Shown here in pieces: positions 1 through 9,889 of a DNA stretch of 64,000 bases. The position numbers and the translations under genes are program-made. Origin of the DNA: Pseudomonas sp. HN11 (lineage in GTDB: Bacteria; Pseudomonadota; Gammaproteobacteria; Pseudomonadales; Pseudomonadaceae). The notes under the pieces are model-generated. The model was not told the DNA's origin, made no database searches, and was given only the letters and a program-made list of their open reading frames with translations. The first letter of the stretch is position 1, and every line of letters starts with the position of its first letter. The stretch covers positions 3,483,001 to 3,547,000 of the forward strand of contig NZ_CP089985.1 in NCBI RefSeq assembly GCF_021390155.1, given 5' to 3'.

Positions 1-5
1 AAGTC

Positions 6-2471
6 ATGCCAAAGCCTCTCAGCGAGTACAACCGCAAGCGCGATTTCGGGATTACCGCCGAACCGTCAGGCAGCGCACCCGCCGGCAAGCGCAAAGGGTC
101 GGCGCTGTCCTTTGTTATCCAGAAGCATGACGCGCGCAATTTGCACTATGACTTTCGCCTCGAGCTGGATGGCGTTCTGCTCAGTTGGGCGGTACCCAAA
201 GGCCCGAGCCTGGATCCCAGCCAGAAGCGCCTGGCCGTTCATGTGGAAGACCACCCCCTGAGTTACGGCGGCTTCGAAGGCAGCATTCCGGCGGGCCAAT
301 ACGGCGCGGGTGATGTCATTGTGTGGGACCGTGGTGTATGGCAACCCCATGAGGATCCCCGCGCGGCCTACGCCGCCGGCAAACTCAAGTTCACCCTTGT
401 CGGCGAAAAACTCTCCGGCGACTGGACGCTGGTACGTACCCGCCTCAAAGGCAGCGGCGATAAAGAGCAATGGCTGTTGATCAAGGAAAAGGACCCGCAG
501 GCACGCAAGGCCGAAGACTACGATATCGTCCAGGCCCAGCCCAACAGCGTGCTCAGCGACGCCTCGGTGGGCAAGCCTAAACGCCGGGGCAAAACCAGGA
601 AGCCCAGCACCGCCCTCCCCGAACATTTTACGCCGCAATTGGCCACGCTGGTGGATCGTGCCCCCGAAGGCGACTGGCAATACGAAATCAAGTTCGATGG
701 CTACCGCATACTTGCGCGCATTCGCGACAGCGAGGTGCGTTTGTTCACGCGCAACGGCCACGACTGGACCGAACGTCTGCCGCGCCAGGCCAAGGCCCTG
801 CAAGCGCTCAAGCTCAAGGACAGCTGGCTCGACGGCGAGGTAGTCAGCCTTAACGGCGACGGCCTGCCGGATTTCCAGGCGCTGCAGAACGCTTTTGATA
901 TCGGGCGCAGTCTGGACATCGTCTATTACCTGTTCGATGCACCGTTCCTTAATGGCCAGGATCTACGGCAATTGCCCGTCGAGGAGCGCCGTGCCGCTCT
1001 GAAGGATGTGCTGGCCGGCGGCCGAAGCAAATTATTGCGATTCTCCGACGCTTTCACCGCCCACCATCGAGATATCTTTGAGAGCGCTTGCGACTTGGCA
1101 CTCGAAGGGGTGATCGGCAAGCGCCTGGGCAGCCCGTACGTTTCCAGTCGCAGTGCCGATTGGATCAAGCTCAAATGCCGCTTGCGCCAGGAATTCGTGA
1201 TCGTCGGCTACACGCGACCGCAGGGTTCACGCAGTGGTTTCGGGGCGCTGTTGTTGGCCGTGAACGACGACTCCGGGCTGGTGTACGCCGGCCGTGTGGG
1301 GACAGGTTTTGACCAGGCGTCACTGAAAGCGATCTACGCGCAACTCGTGCGCCTTGAGCGTAAGGCGTCGCCCCTGGACAAACCGCTGACCAGCGCCCAG
1401 GCCCGCGGCGTGCACTGGGTAGAGCCAACGTTGGTCGGCGAGGTTCAATTCACTGAATGGACCCGTGAAGGGGTGGTCCGCCAAGCCGCGTTCGTCGGGC
1501 TGCGCACCGACAAACCGGCGACGCAGATCATTCTTGAGCAACCGCGTACTGCCAAATCCATGAAACCTGCAAAAAAGACCAGCGGCAAAGTGAATATCAC
1601 CCACCCCGAACGCGTGATCGACACACAAAGCGGCACGCAAAAACAGCAGCTGGCGCAATTCTACGACAGCATCAGCGAATGGATACTGCCCTTTCTGCAT
1701 CATCGCCCTGTATCACTGTTAAGGGCGCCGGAAGGCATCGACGGGGAACAGTTCTTCCAGAAACACGCTGAACGCCTGGCTATTCCCAATATCAAGCAGT
1801 TGGACCAGGCACTCGACCCCGGCCATGCGCGCCTGATGGAGATCGACAGCGTCGGCGCGTTGATCGGAGCCGTGCAAATGGGCGCGGTGGAATTTCACAC
1901 ATGGGGCGCTACCTCGGACAAGATCGAAACCCCGGATCTGTTCGTGCTCGACCTTGACCCAGACCCGGCCCTGCCGTGGAAGGCCATGCTGGAAGCGGCG
2001 CAGCTGACGCTATCGGTATTGGATGAATTGGGGCTGCAAGCGTTCGTCAAGACGAGCGGCGGCAAGGGTCTGCACCTGGTTGTGCCGCTGGCGCGTCGAG
2101 ACAATTGGGACACCGTCAAGGCATTCGCCAAAGCCATCGCCCAATTCATAACCGAGCAACTGCCAGAGCGTTTTACCGCGACGTCAGGGCCTAAAAACCG
2201 GGTCGGCAAAATCTTTATCGACTACCTGCGTAATGCGCGCGGTGCCAGCACTGTGGCAGCGTACTCCGTGCGGGCGCGCCCCGGTTTGCCGGTGTCAGTG
2301 CCGGTCAGTCGTGAAGAGCTAAAGGCATTACGCGGGGCCCAGCAATGGACGGTCGCCAATTTGCAGGAGCGCTTGGAAGGTTTGAAGACGGATCCCTGGG
2401 CCGGGTATGCCAACCGGCAGAAGATCAGCAAGAAGATGTGGGACAGACTGGGCGCCCAGCCACCGAAATAG
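6..2471 (+). CDS. ligD: ATP-dependent DNA ligase LigD (NHEJ)
   Basis: Multidomain end-joining enzyme for bacterial double-strand break repair. Three modules follow each other: 3'-phosphoesterase (about residues 10-185, with H41, H47, D49 and H83 in the KHDARNLHYDFRLE and EDHP motifs), ATP-dependent ligase (about 205-510, nucleotidyl lysine K229 in KFDG), and primase-polymerase (about 530-815, metal-binding D649 and D651 in LDLD). At 821 aa it is full length for pseudomonad LigD. Its usual partner Ku is not in the window and would have to lie upstream of it. The start is 5 nt from the window edge, so ribosome-binding site and promoter cannot be judged. Confidence 0.97.
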   Translation: MPKPLSEYNRKRDFGITAEPSGSAPAGKRKGSALSFVIQKHDARNLHYDFRLELDGVLLSWAVPKGPSLDPSQKRLAVHVEDHPLSYGGFEGSIPAGQYGAGDVIVWDRGVWQPHEDPRAAYAAGKLKFTLVGEKLSGDWTLVRTRLKGSGDKEQWLLIKEKDPQARKAEDYDIVQAQPNSVLSDASVGKPKRRGKTRKPSTALPEHFTPQLATLVDRAPEGDWQYEIKFDGYRILARIRDSEVRLFTRNGHDWTERLPRQAKALQALKLKDSWLDGEVVSLNGDGLPDFQALQNAFDIGRSLDIVYYLFDAPFLNGQDLRQLPVEERRAALKDVLAGGRSKLLRFSDAFTAHHRDIFESACDLALEGVIGKRLGSPYVSSRSADWIKLKCRLRQEFVIVGYTRPQGSRSGFGALLLAVNDDSGLVYAGRVGTGFDQASLKAIYAQLVRLERKASPLDKPLTSAQARGVHWVEPTLVGEVQFTEWTREGVVRQAAFVGLRTDKPATQIILEQPRTAKSMKPAKKTSGKVNITHPERVIDTQSGTQKQQLAQFYDSISEWILPFLHHRPVSLLRAPEGIDGEQFFQKHAERLAIPNIKQLDQALDPGHARLMEIDSVGALIGAVQMGAVEFHTWGATSDKIETPDLFVLDLDPDPALPWKAMLEAAQLTLSVLDELGLQAFVKTSGGKGLHLVVPLARRDNWDTVKAFAKAIAQFITEQLPERFTATSGPKNRVGKIFIDYLRNARGASTVAAYSVRARPGLPVSVPVSREELKALRGAQQWTVANLQERLEGLKTDPWAGYANRQKISKKMWDRLGAQPPK

Positions 2472-2490
2472 AAGGCGCCCTTGGAGGGGC

Positions 2491-3390
2491 TCAGATCAGC
2501 AGAAAGATCGCGGCGAGTGCAGCGAAAATCGCCCACTTTTCCAGGTAGTAACGTGTGCGATTGCGCTTTTTCAACTCTTTACCGCGCAGGCGGATCTTGT
2601 ACAAGCGAGTAAAGGCGCGGTTGAGCCCACCGGTCTTGTCACCGTCATCGTTAGGCGAACCGGCAGCCGCCATCACATTACGGCTGAACCAGCGATTGAA
2701 CGCGGCCGCCCAGCGGTACTTCATTGGGCGCTCGATATCGCAGAACAGAATGATGCGGTTCTGCTGAGTCGTGTTTTCGGCGTAGTGGATATAGGTCTCA
2801 TCAAACATCACCGGCTCACCGTCACGCCAGTAATAGTTTTCGCCATCCACGTTGATGTAGCAGCCTGGAGCATTCGGGGTATCCAGGCCCAGATGGTAGC
2901 GGTAGGAGCCGGCATACGGATCGCGATGGCGCACCAGCTTGGAGCCTGGTGGCAGTTCAGCAAACATCGCGGCCTTGATCGAGCCAATGCTCTGCACCAA
3001 CTCAGTGGTACGGGGGCACAGTTTCATCGCCGACGGATGGCTGTCGCCATACCATTTCAGATAAAAACGCTTCCAACCCGATTTGAAGAACGAGTTGAAA
3101 CCCACGTCATTGTATTGGTCGGAGCGCTTGATCTCTCCGGCGCGCATCAGGTTCTGGCCTTCCAGACGGATTTCTTCCCAATGTTCCTGGAGCGGGCTCA
3201 GGTCCGGAAAATCGCTGGGTGACAGGTAAGGTCGGCTGGGCAGCTTGGAGAAAAGGTAGAGAAAGCAGTTGATCGGAGCCAGGAAGGTCGAATGATCGCT
3301 GAGCTGGCGCCCCAGCTTATGCCGCACCCGGCCGCGCAGGTGTACATACGCAATCGAGGCAACGTAGAGAACAACAATGATGAGTTTCAA
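2491..3390 (-). CDS. lpxO: LpxO-like lipid A / aspartyl-asparaginyl beta-hydroxylase
   Basis: Fe(II)/2-oxoglutarate-dependent hydroxylase of the LpxO type, expected to 2-hydroxylate an acyl chain of lipid A at the inner membrane. The 299-aa length is typical. A hydrophobic N-terminus (residues 1-17) and a hydrophobic C-terminus (about 284-299) bracket a cytoplasmic domain. The iron ligands are visible as H155 and D157 (RHRDP) and H202 (ETYIHYAEN). It runs tail to tail with ligD with a 19-bp gap. Many pseudomonads have more than one LpxO paralogue, so the exact lipid substrate is inferred. Confidence 0.88.
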   Translation of the reverse strand: MKLIIVVLYVASIAYVHLRGRVRHKLGRQLSDHSTFLAPINCFLYLFSKLPSRPYLSPSDFPDLSPLQEHWEEIRLEGQNLMRAGEIKRSDQYNDVGFNSFFKSGWKRFYLKWYGDSHPSAMKLCPRTTELVQSIGSIKAAMFAELPPGSKLVRHRDPYAGSYRYHLGLDTPNAPGCYINVDGENYYWRDGEPVMFDETYIHYAENTTQQNRIILFCDIERPMKYRWAAAFNRWFSRNVMAAAGSPNDDGDKTGGLNRAFTRLYKIRLRGKELKKRNRTRYYLEKWAIFAALAAIFLLI

Positions 3391-3699
3391 GGGATTTCGT
3401 CACACGTCAGAAGAGAACAGGCTGCTCCTGCGCGCCCACAACGGCCGAGGTTGGATAGCAGCACCTGAAATCACAATTCACACAATCGGCACGACCACTG
3501 AGTGACAACTCAGTTCGTGGCCCTTTGCAGTTATTTAGCCACAGGTTGTAACCAAAAGTTAACTAAGAATTGTGAAAAGCTGTCGTGTAAATGGGGTGGG
3601 TCAGACCCTCCGGACGCTAGCCAATGGCCAAGTGCAATGATAAAAGCCATCGCCTCGCCTTCATGGCCATGCGTCCAAACTCAAACAAAAGGAATGTTT
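3391..3699. other. Divergent intergenic region
   Basis: About 309 bp between the divergent lpxO-like gene and the small gene that starts at 3700. No convincing ORF. The notable element is an inverted repeat ACTGAGT-GACA-ACTCAGT at 3497-3514, a possible operator. The stretch from 3530 to 3600 is AT-richer and probably holds the promoters, but I cannot assign -35/-10 boxes with confidence. Confidence 0.4.
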
Positions 3700-4086
3700 A
3701 TGTCAGCCGTTTCAGACCCGGATCTTCAAGCCCTTCAAGGTGCATGGGAACAGATCTCACTCGAAGACAGTGGCGTGCTCAACCCCGTTGACGCCCACAG
3801 CGCCCCCGGGGCACTGACCACAATTACCGGCAACTGCTTTGAAGTGAAGACAATCGGTGGTGAGGTGTTACTGGCCGGCCGGTTTGTCCTGGACAGCAGC
3901 ACCGTACCTAAAAGCATTACCTGGATCGATTCCATCGGCGATGACGCCGGCAAACCCTTGCTCGCCAGTTATCGCCTTGATGAGGATGAATTTGTGTTCA
4001 TTGCAGCCGATGAAGGCCTGCCCCGGCCTATTGCATTCAGTACAGGCCCAGGTCAAACCATGCGCACGTTCGTACGCAGCATCTGA
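3700..4086 (+). CDS. TIGR03067-like small domain protein
   Basis: A 128-aa protein resembling the TIGR03067 family of unknown function: a conserved LQGAWE opening, a central beta-rich stretch, and the ending ...RPIAFSTGPGQTMRTF. No signal peptide or membrane segment. The start is set at ATG 3700 because AAGGA (3689-3693) sits 6 nt upstream; ATG 3694 lies too close to it. The frame is open to 3502 but without another good start. A rho-independent terminator follows about 90 nt downstream, so it is probably monocistronic. Confidence 0.72.
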   Translation: MSAVSDPDLQALQGAWEQISLEDSGVLNPVDAHSAPGALTTITGNCFEVKTIGGEVLLAGRFVLDSSTVPKSITWIDSIGDDAGKPLLASYRLDEDEFVFIAADEGLPRPIAFSTGPGQTMRTFVRSI

Positions 4087-4178
4087 CCGAGCCACATCCG
4101 AACTCACGACAGTACTTTCACAAAGCCTTCACTTTCGGGCCTATAGGGTAAAGCTCACCTACTCCAGTAAATCCCTTG

Positions 4179-4206
4179 GCCCGCCTCTCCTCGCGGGCTT
4201 TTTTTT
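4179..4206 (+). terminator. Rho-independent terminator
   Basis: GCCCGC stem (4179-4184), 8-nt loop, GCGGGC (4193-4198), then eight T. It ends transcription of the small gene upstream. Confidence 0.88.
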
Positions 4207-4289
4207 GCCGGTGGAAAATCCCTTCGCCAGCGGGGCACAGTAAATAAGCCAAGTTTTCACGGATTAAAACCTCGGACAGCACACGAAAC

Positions 4290-4326
4290 TTAACGCAAGG
4301 CGTGCAGGTCATTAACGCAATGCGTG
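4290..4326. promoter_or_regulatory. Tandem palindromic repeat at the MFS start
   Basis: TTAACGCAAGGCGTG (4290-4304) and TTAACGCAATGCGTG (4312-4326) are direct repeats 22 bp apart, about two helical turns. Each contains an inverted ACGC...GCGT core (ACGCA-A-TGCGT in the second). The second copy overlaps the proposed start codon of the MFS gene. Probably an operator; the regulator is unknown. Confidence 0.45.
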
Positions 4327-5600
4327 TTCAGCCCTTGAACGCCGCCTCCGAAGTCTGCGCCGTGGCCAAACATTCCGACCTACGCAATACCTTGTCCCTG
4401 GACAGCCTGAATTTCTTCCTGGCGGATGTGCGCGACGGCCTCGGCCCCTATCTCGCCATTTACCTGCTGGCCGTGCACAAATGGGACCCCGCCAGTATCG
4501 GCGTGGTCATGACCCTGGCGGGGATCGCCGCGCTGCTTACCCAGGGTCCGGCGGGCGCTCTGATCGACCGTACCCGCAGCAAGCGCGCGGTGATCGCGCT
4601 GGCCGCCATTGTGGTGACCGGCAGTTGCCTGCTGCTGCCCTTTGTCAGTTCTTTCAGCCTGGTGGCGTTGACCCAGGCCGCCAGTGCCGTTGCCGCCTCC
4701 GTATTCGCCCCGGCGATCAGCGCGATCTCCCTGGGTATCACCGGACCGCGCGCGTTCACCCGCCGTACAGGGCGCAACGAAACCTTCAACCATGCGGGTA
4801 ATGCCGTCGCTGCGCTACTGGCGGGCGGCTTGGCCTACCTGTTCGGGCCGGTGGTGGTGTTCTACTTGATGGCGTTCATGGCGGTGGCCAGTATCGTCGC
4901 GATCACGTGTGTGTCGGCAGCGGCGATCGACCACGAAGTCGCCCGGGGCTTCGACCCCGAGCACCACACCGATCATGAACAACCCTCCGGCATGAAGGTG
5001 TTGCTGGCGAACCGCCCATTGCTGCTGTTCGCCATCTGCTGCGCCCTGTTCCACTTGGCCAATGCCGCGATGCTGCCGCTGGTCAGCCAGAAGCTGTCGC
5101 AGATCAACCTGCAAATGGCGACGCCACTGACCTCGGCATGCATTGTCGCCGCGCAATTGGTGATGGTGCCGATGGCCTGGCTGGTCGGGCTCAAGGCTGA
5201 CATCTGGGGACGCAAACCCTTGCTGATGGCCGGTTTCATGATCCTGCCGCTGCGTGGGGTGCTCTACACTCTGTCCAATGATCCTTACTGGCTGGTGGCA
5301 GTGCAGATGCTCGATGGCATTGGCGCAGGCATTTTCGGCGCGCTGTTCCCGGTAATCGTCAAGGATCTGACCCAGGGTACCGGGCGCTTCAACGTCAGCC
5401 TGGGCGCCCTCTCCACGGTGTTTGGCCTGGGTGCGGCGTTGAGCAGCAGCCTGGCCGGTTTCGTGGTGCAACAGGCCGGTTACAACGCGGCCTTCCTGAC
5501 CCTGGCCGGCGTCGCGGCACTGGCCTTGGCACTGTTATGGCTGGCGATGCCGGAGACGCTGGCGAAACCTTCCTTCGCTCGACATACAACTGTCGCCTGA
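4320..5600 (+). CDS. MFS transporter
   Basis: Major facilitator superfamily permease of 426 aa with about twelve hydrophobic segments and a central hydrophilic loop near residues 195-225. The motif-A-like loop GALIDRTRSKR follows the second membrane helix. The family profile suggests a drug/metabolite exporter, but the substrate cannot be read from sequence. The frame also allows GTG 4302, but that codon is only 1 nt from AAGG; ATG 4320 is preferred although its ribosome-binding site is weak. A tandem operator-like repeat overlaps this start. Confidence 0.82.
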   Translation: MRVQPLNAASEVCAVAKHSDLRNTLSLDSLNFFLADVRDGLGPYLAIYLLAVHKWDPASIGVVMTLAGIAALLTQGPAGALIDRTRSKRAVIALAAIVVTGSCLLLPFVSSFSLVALTQAASAVAASVFAPAISAISLGITGPRAFTRRTGRNETFNHAGNAVAALLAGGLAYLFGPVVVFYLMAFMAVASIVAITCVSAAAIDHEVARGFDPEHHTDHEQPSGMKVLLANRPLLLFAICCALFHLANAAMLPLVSQKLSQINLQMATPLTSACIVAAQLVMVPMAWLVGLKADIWGRKPLLMAGFMILPLRGVLYTLSNDPYWLVAVQMLDGIGAGIFGALFPVIVKDLTQGTGRFNVSLGALSTVFGLGAALSSSLAGFVVQQAGYNAAFLTLAGVAALALALLWLAMPETLAKPSFARHTTVA

Positions 5601-5742
5601 CATATGCGACAATGCGCGCCAAATTCCAACACACATCCAAAATTTTCTGCTCAGCGACCGGGTTTCGCGCCTTGATGTCGCTGTTGACGCATGCCTGATG
5701 GCTCCTGCCGTCACGCGCGCAACTCATTGATAGGTAAAGTAA

Positions 5743-7329
5743 TTGATCTCCACAGCTAACATCACCATGCAGTTCGGCGCCAAGCCGCTCTTCGAGAACG
5801 TCTCGGTCAAGTTCGGCGCCGGTAACCGTTATGGCTTGATCGGTGCCAACGGTTGCGGCAAGTCGACCTTCATGAAAATCCTCGGCGGCGACCTCGACCC
5901 GTCCGGCGGCCAGGTCATGCTGGAACCGAACGTACGCTTGGGTAAACTGCGCCAGGACCAATTCGCCTACGAAGAATTCACCGTGCTCGACACCGTGATC
6001 ATGGGCCACGAAGAGCTGTGGAAGGTCAAGGCCGAGCGCGACCGTATCTACTCGCTGCCGGAAATGAGCGAAGAAGACGGCATGGCCGTGGCCGAGCTGG
6101 AAACCGAGTTCGCCGAAATGGACGGCTACACCGCCGAATCCCGTGCCGGTGAACTGCTGCTGGGCCTGGGCATTCCCCTGGAACAACACTTTGGCCCGAT
6201 GAGCGAAGTGTCCCCAGGCTGGAAACTGCGTGTATTGCTGGCCCAGGCGCTGTTCTCCGATCCTGAAGTGCTGTTGCTCGACGAACCGACCAACCACTTG
6301 GACATCAACACCATCCGTTGGCTGGAAAACATCCTGACCCAGCGCTCCAGCCTGATGATCATCATCTCTCACGACCGGCACTTCCTGAACAGCGTGTGCA
6401 CCCACATGGCTGACCTGGACTACGGCGAGCTGCGCCTGTTCCCGGGCAACTACGACGAGTACATGACCGTGGCGACCCAGTCCCGCGAGCAACTGCTGTC
6501 GGACAACGCCAAAAAGAAGGCACAGATCTCCGAACTGCAATCCTTCGTCAGCCGTTTCTCGGCCAACGCCTCGAAAGCCAAGCAGGCCACCTCCCGTGCC
6601 AAGGCGATCGACAAGATCCAGCTGGCCGAGGTCAAGCCCTCGAGCCGCGTCAGTCCGTTCATCCGTTTCGAGCAGAACAAAAAACTGCACCGTCAGGCGG
6701 TCATCGTCGAGCGCATGGCCAAGGGTTTCGACGGCAAGCCACTGTTCAAGGACTTCAGCTTCCAGGTTGAAGCTGGCGAGCGCGTGGCGATCATTGGCCC
6801 GAACGGTATTGGCAAGACCACCCTGCTGCGCACCCTGGTTAACGAACTGACCCCGGACGCCGGCAGCATCAAGTGGACCGATGCCGCAGAACTGGGCTAC
6901 TACGCCCAGGATCATGCGCATGACTTCGAAGACGACGTCACCCTGTTCGACTGGATGGGCCAGTGGACCCAGGGCGAACAGATGATCCGTGGCACCTTGG
7001 GTCGCATGCTGTTCTCCAACGACGAGATCCAGAAGTCGGTCAAGGTGATTTCCGGTGGTGAGCAAGGCCGCATGCTGTTCGGCAAGCTGATCCTGCAAAA
7101 GCCGAACGTGCTGATCATGGATGAACCGACCAACCACTTGGACATGGAATCCATCGAAGCGCTGAACCTGGCGCTGGAAAACTACCCGGGCACGCTGATC
7201 TTCGTCAGCCACGACCGTGAGTTCGTCTCGTCCCTGGCCACCCGCATCATCGAATTGAGCGCCACTGGCGTGATCGACTTCAGCGGCACCTATGATGACT
7301 ACCTGCGCAGCCAAGGCGTGGTGTTTTAA
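5743..7329 (+). CDS. ybiT: ABC-F ATPase YbiT
   Basis: Soluble ABC-F protein with two nucleotide-binding domains and no membrane part; the family acts on the ribosome. Walker A is GANGCGKS (residues 34-41) in the first domain and GPNGIGKT in the second. Both domains have [11 protein letters not shown] / [11 protein letters not shown]alker B motifs, and the ABC-F linker lies between them (about 240-310). The sequence follows E. coli YbiT almost end to end (528 against 530 aa). It starts at TTG 5743, with AGGTAAAG just upstream. A strong terminator follows the stop codon, so this is a single-gene unit. Confidence 0.95.
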   Translation: MISTANITMQFGAKPLFENVSVKFGAGNRYGLIGANGCGKSTFMKILGGDLDPSGGQVMLEPNVRLGKLRQDQFAYEEFTVLDTVIMGHEELWKVKAERDRIYSLPEMSEEDGMAVAELETEFAEMDGYTAESRAGELLLGLGIPLEQHFGPMSEVSPGWKLRVLLAQALFSDPEVLLLDEPTNHLDINTIRWLENILTQRSSLMIIISHDRHFLNSVCTHMADLDYGELRLFPGNYDEYMTVATQSREQLLSDNAKKKAQISELQSFVSRFSANASKAKQATSRAKAIDKIQLAEVKPSSRVSPFIRFEQNKKLHRQAVIVERMAKGFDGKPLFKDFSFQVEAGERVAIIGPNGIGKTTLLRTLVNELTPDAGSIKWTDAAELGYYAQDHAHDFEDDVTLFDWMGQWTQGEQMIRGTLGRMLFSNDEIQKSVKVISGGEQGRMLFGKLILQKPNVLIMDEPTNHLDMESIEALNLALENYPGTLIFVSHDREFVSSLATRIIELSATGVIDFSGTYDDYLRSQGVVF

Positions 7330-7346
7330 GAGCAGCGGCAAGTTAG

Positions 7347-7374
7347 AGCCCCGTCCTATGTGACGGGGCTTTTT
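7347..7374 (+). terminator. Rho-independent terminator after ybiT
   Basis: AGCCCCGTC (7347-7355), 6-nt loop, GACGGGGCT (7362-7370), then a T run. Confidence 0.93.
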
Positions 7375-7437
7375 GCATGTGAATGACGCCCCCCTAATAA
7401 ATAGATAGCCTGCTTCCTTTTCCCCCACGCCCTTGCC

Positions 7438-8649
7438 ATGATGCCCTCACCGCCCGCCCGCGAACGAGTGCCCATGCCTGCCGCCGTCCCCAGTTCAATG
7501 TCGATCACCCTGCAGATCGTCTCCATCGTCTTCTACACCTTCATCGCATTTATCTGCATCGGCCTGCCGATTGCGGTGATTCCTGGCTATGTGCACGAGC
7601 AACTGGGTTTCAGCGCCGTGGTGGCTGGGGTCACCATCGGTTCTCAATACCTCGCCACGTTACTTAGCCGCCCCATGGCCGGGCGCATGTCGGACAACGT
7701 GGGCACCAAGCGCGCCATTGTGTTGGGGCTGGCGGGGATTCTGGTCAGCGGCGTGCTCACGTTATTTGCGACATTGCTACAGAGCATGCCCACCTTGAGC
7801 CTGGGCATTTTGATCGTCGGCCGACTGTTGCTCGGCGTAGCCCAAGGGCTGATCGGCGTGGGCACCATCAGTTGGTGCATGGGCGCCGTCGGGGCCGAAC
7901 ACACGGCGCGGTCGATCTCCTGGAATGGCATAGCGTCCTACGGCGCTATCGCCATTGGTGCTCCGCTGGGCGTGGTGATGGTGGCCGAGTACGGCTACAA
8001 CAGTCTCGGCATTGCCCTGACGGTGTTGTCCGCCCTGGGCCTGGTGCTGATCCGCAACAAACCTTCGGTGCCGGTGGTGCGTGGTGAGCGCTTGCCATTC
8101 TGGGCGGTGTTCGGGCGTATCGCGCCCTTTGGCGCCAGCCTGTGCCTCGCTTCCATCGGCTATGGCACCCTCACCACCTTTATCACCCTGTACTACCTCA
8201 ATCGCGGCTGGGCCGGTGCGGCTTACTGCCTGACGGTGTTTGGCGCGTGCTTTATCCTGTCGCGACTGGTGTTTATTTCTGCAATCAGTCGATTTGGCGG
8301 TTTTAGTGCCGCAATCGCCTGCATGACCATCGAGACCCTCGGCCTGACGCTGCTATGGCTGGCGCCGTCCACCGGCGTGGCATTGATTGGTGCCGGACTG
8401 ACCGGCTTTGGCTTGTCGCTGGTGTACCCGGCGCTGGGTGTGGAAGCCATCAAGCAGGTGCCCAACAGCAGCCGTGGCGCGGGGCTGAGTGCTTACGCGG
8501 TGTTCTTTGACCTGGCCCTGGCGATTGCCGGACCTTTGATGGGCGCCGTGGCGCTGAACCTCGGCTACGGCTGGATCTTCTTCTGCGCTGCGTTGTTGTC
8601 GGTCACGGCACTGGGCGTGACCCTTATGCTCAAGCGTCGCGCTTATTGA
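7438..8649 (+). CDS. MFS transporter, YfcJ/YhhS family
   Basis: 403-aa major facilitator permease. The opening SITLQIVSIVFYTFIAFICI and the RPMAGRMSDNVGTKRA loop are characteristic of the YfcJ/YhhS group of putative sugar or drug exporters. About twelve membrane helices. ATG 7438, 7474 and 7498 are all in frame; none has a strong ribosome-binding site, so the first is kept. The 3' end overlaps the convergent hydrolase gene by 7 bp. Confidence 0.87.
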   Translation: MMPSPPARERVPMPAAVPSSMSITLQIVSIVFYTFIAFICIGLPIAVIPGYVHEQLGFSAVVAGVTIGSQYLATLLSRPMAGRMSDNVGTKRAIVLGLAGILVSGVLTLFATLLQSMPTLSLGILIVGRLLLGVAQGLIGVGTISWCMGAVGAEHTARSISWNGIASYGAIAIGAPLGVVMVAEYGYNSLGIALTVLSALGLVLIRNKPSVPVVRGERLPFWAVFGRIAPFGASLCLASIGYGTLTTFITLYYLNRGWAGAAYCLTVFGACFILSRLVFISAISRFGGFSAAIACMTIETLGLTLLWLAPSTGVALIGAGLTGFGLSLVYPALGVEAIKQVPNSSRGAGLSAYAVFFDLALAIAGPLMGAVALNLGYGWIFFCAALLSVTALGVTLMLKRRAY

Positions 8650-9680
8650 TCAGCCGTCTGCATGCCGGCGCGGGTGGCTTGGCCGAGGGTGTGGCTGAAA
8701 AAACGCCCCGCCTCAGAGATCAGGTCGCGGTGGATGCCTTCACGGTCGACGCCATCGGCATCCGTGCAAATCGCCGGCATTGCTGCCAACTGGTCACTGT
8801 CGCACGGCGCCATGAACACGAAGTGCCCTGCCCCAGCCAGTAGTTTGAAATCTGGAGGCTCAGGCAGTTTGCGCGCCAGGGCGGCAGCGTTCTTGTCCAC
8901 GGCCACCAGTTTGTCGCCGTCGCCACTGTAAAGCAGCACCGGCACATGCACGTCAGCCAGGGTGTGACGACCAAACATCAAGCTCAGCGGCGCCATCAAC
9001 ATCAAGGCATGTATGCGCGGATCGGGTTGCGGTTGCAGATCGTCTCGGTCCACGACCAATTCGCCCTTGGTGGTGCAGGCGTCCCGGTCTTCCGGGCGTT
9101 CCTGGCAATAACGGCGCAGGCGGTCGAAATCCGGCTTGGCACCGGCCAGGATCAACGCAGTTTCGCCGCCGGCGGAGTAACCGATGACCCCCACCTGATC
9201 GACGTTGACGAACGGCGACAGCATCGGGTCGCCCAAGGTGGCGGTGATCGCCTCGGAGATCTGGATCGGCCGGCCATACAGGTTGCTCACCGTGCCCAGG
9301 CGGCTGTGGTCTTTATAGTTGTCGCCGGGATGCAACACTGCCACCACCACAAAGCCTTTACGTGCCAAGGATGTGGCCAGGTCATGCAGGGCCAGGGGTG
9401 TACCAGTGTTGCCGTGGGACAGCATCAGCATTGGAAAACGGCCGATGGCGATTTTGGAGTCTTCGGTAGCGGCGACGTGATAGGCACCTAACTGCGTGGT
9501 GTGCTCAAGGCCGGTGGACGGGTAAAACGCAACGGCTTTCATCGGCTGCAGATCGAGCGGATCAAGAAATGTCATGCGATGGAAGCCCACACTCCAATGC
9601 GGATGCGGCGCCGGCGCGGCGTGCACTGAAATCAGGCCGCCGAGCAGGGAAAGAACCATAACAGCACAAAGACGCATCAT
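8643..9680 (-). CDS. Secreted alpha/beta hydrolase
   Basis: 345-aa exported hydrolase related to dienelactone-hydrolase / platelet-activating-factor acetylhydrolase-like proteins. Residues 1-21 form a signal peptide (hydrophobic core, cleavage near VHAAPA). The nucleophile elbow is GYSAGG (GVIGYSAGGETAL), an Asp is available in YSGDGDKL and a His in GAGHFVF. The N-terminal half carries the SHGNTG oxyanion motif. ATG 9680 is chosen; the frame also permits GTG 9692, which sits too close to AAAGG. Substrate unknown. Confidence 0.8.
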   Translation of the reverse strand: MMRLCAVMVLSLLGGLISVHAAPAPHPHWSVGFHRMTFLDPLDLQPMKAVAFYPSTGLEHTTQLGAYHVAATEDSKIAIGRFPMLMLSHGNTGTPLALHDLATSLARKGFVVVAVLHPGDNYKDHSRLGTVSNLYGRPIQISEAITATLGDPMLSPFVNVDQVGVIGYSAGGETALILAGAKPDFDRLRRYCQERPEDRDACTTKGELVVDRDDLQPQPDPRIHALMLMAPLSLMFGRHTLADVHVPVLLYSGDGDKLVAVDKNAAALARKLPEPPDFKLLAGAGHFVFMAPCDSDQLAAMPAICTDADGVDREGIHRDLISEAGRFFSHTLGQATRAGMQTADQ

Positions 9681-9842
9681 GGGGATGTCCACCTTTGCTG
9701 CGTGAGAACCGACATTTCGAAAGAAAAATCCTGGGTGTCAAACCCGTGCCTGCACAACTTGGGCTACATTGAAAAGACAGCGGGCAAACGAAAAAACTCC
9801 GTACTCCAGCGCCTTGAGGCGAGCAGAATACAGAGTTTAGGC

Positions 9843-9867
9843 GCCCGGTTTCAGATTGAAACCGGGC
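9843..9867 (-). terminator. Hairpin downstream of azoR
   Basis: Perfect 11-bp stem GCCCGGTTTCA (9843-9853) / TGAAACCGGGC (9857-9867) with a 3-nt loop. It has no clear T run on either side, so termination is probable rather than certain. Confidence 0.55.
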
Positions 9868-9889
9868 AAAGGCGAAATTTACACAAGCC

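Noticed and set aside
6..2471. Complete Ku-LigD repair system
   Set aside because: Only LigD is present; Ku would be outside the window, so no system-level claim is made.
5395..7428. 677-codon ORF opposite ybiT
   Set aside because: Low-complexity His/Gln/Val/Gly-rich translation typical of the antisense of a GC-rich gene; ybiT on the other strand is unambiguous.
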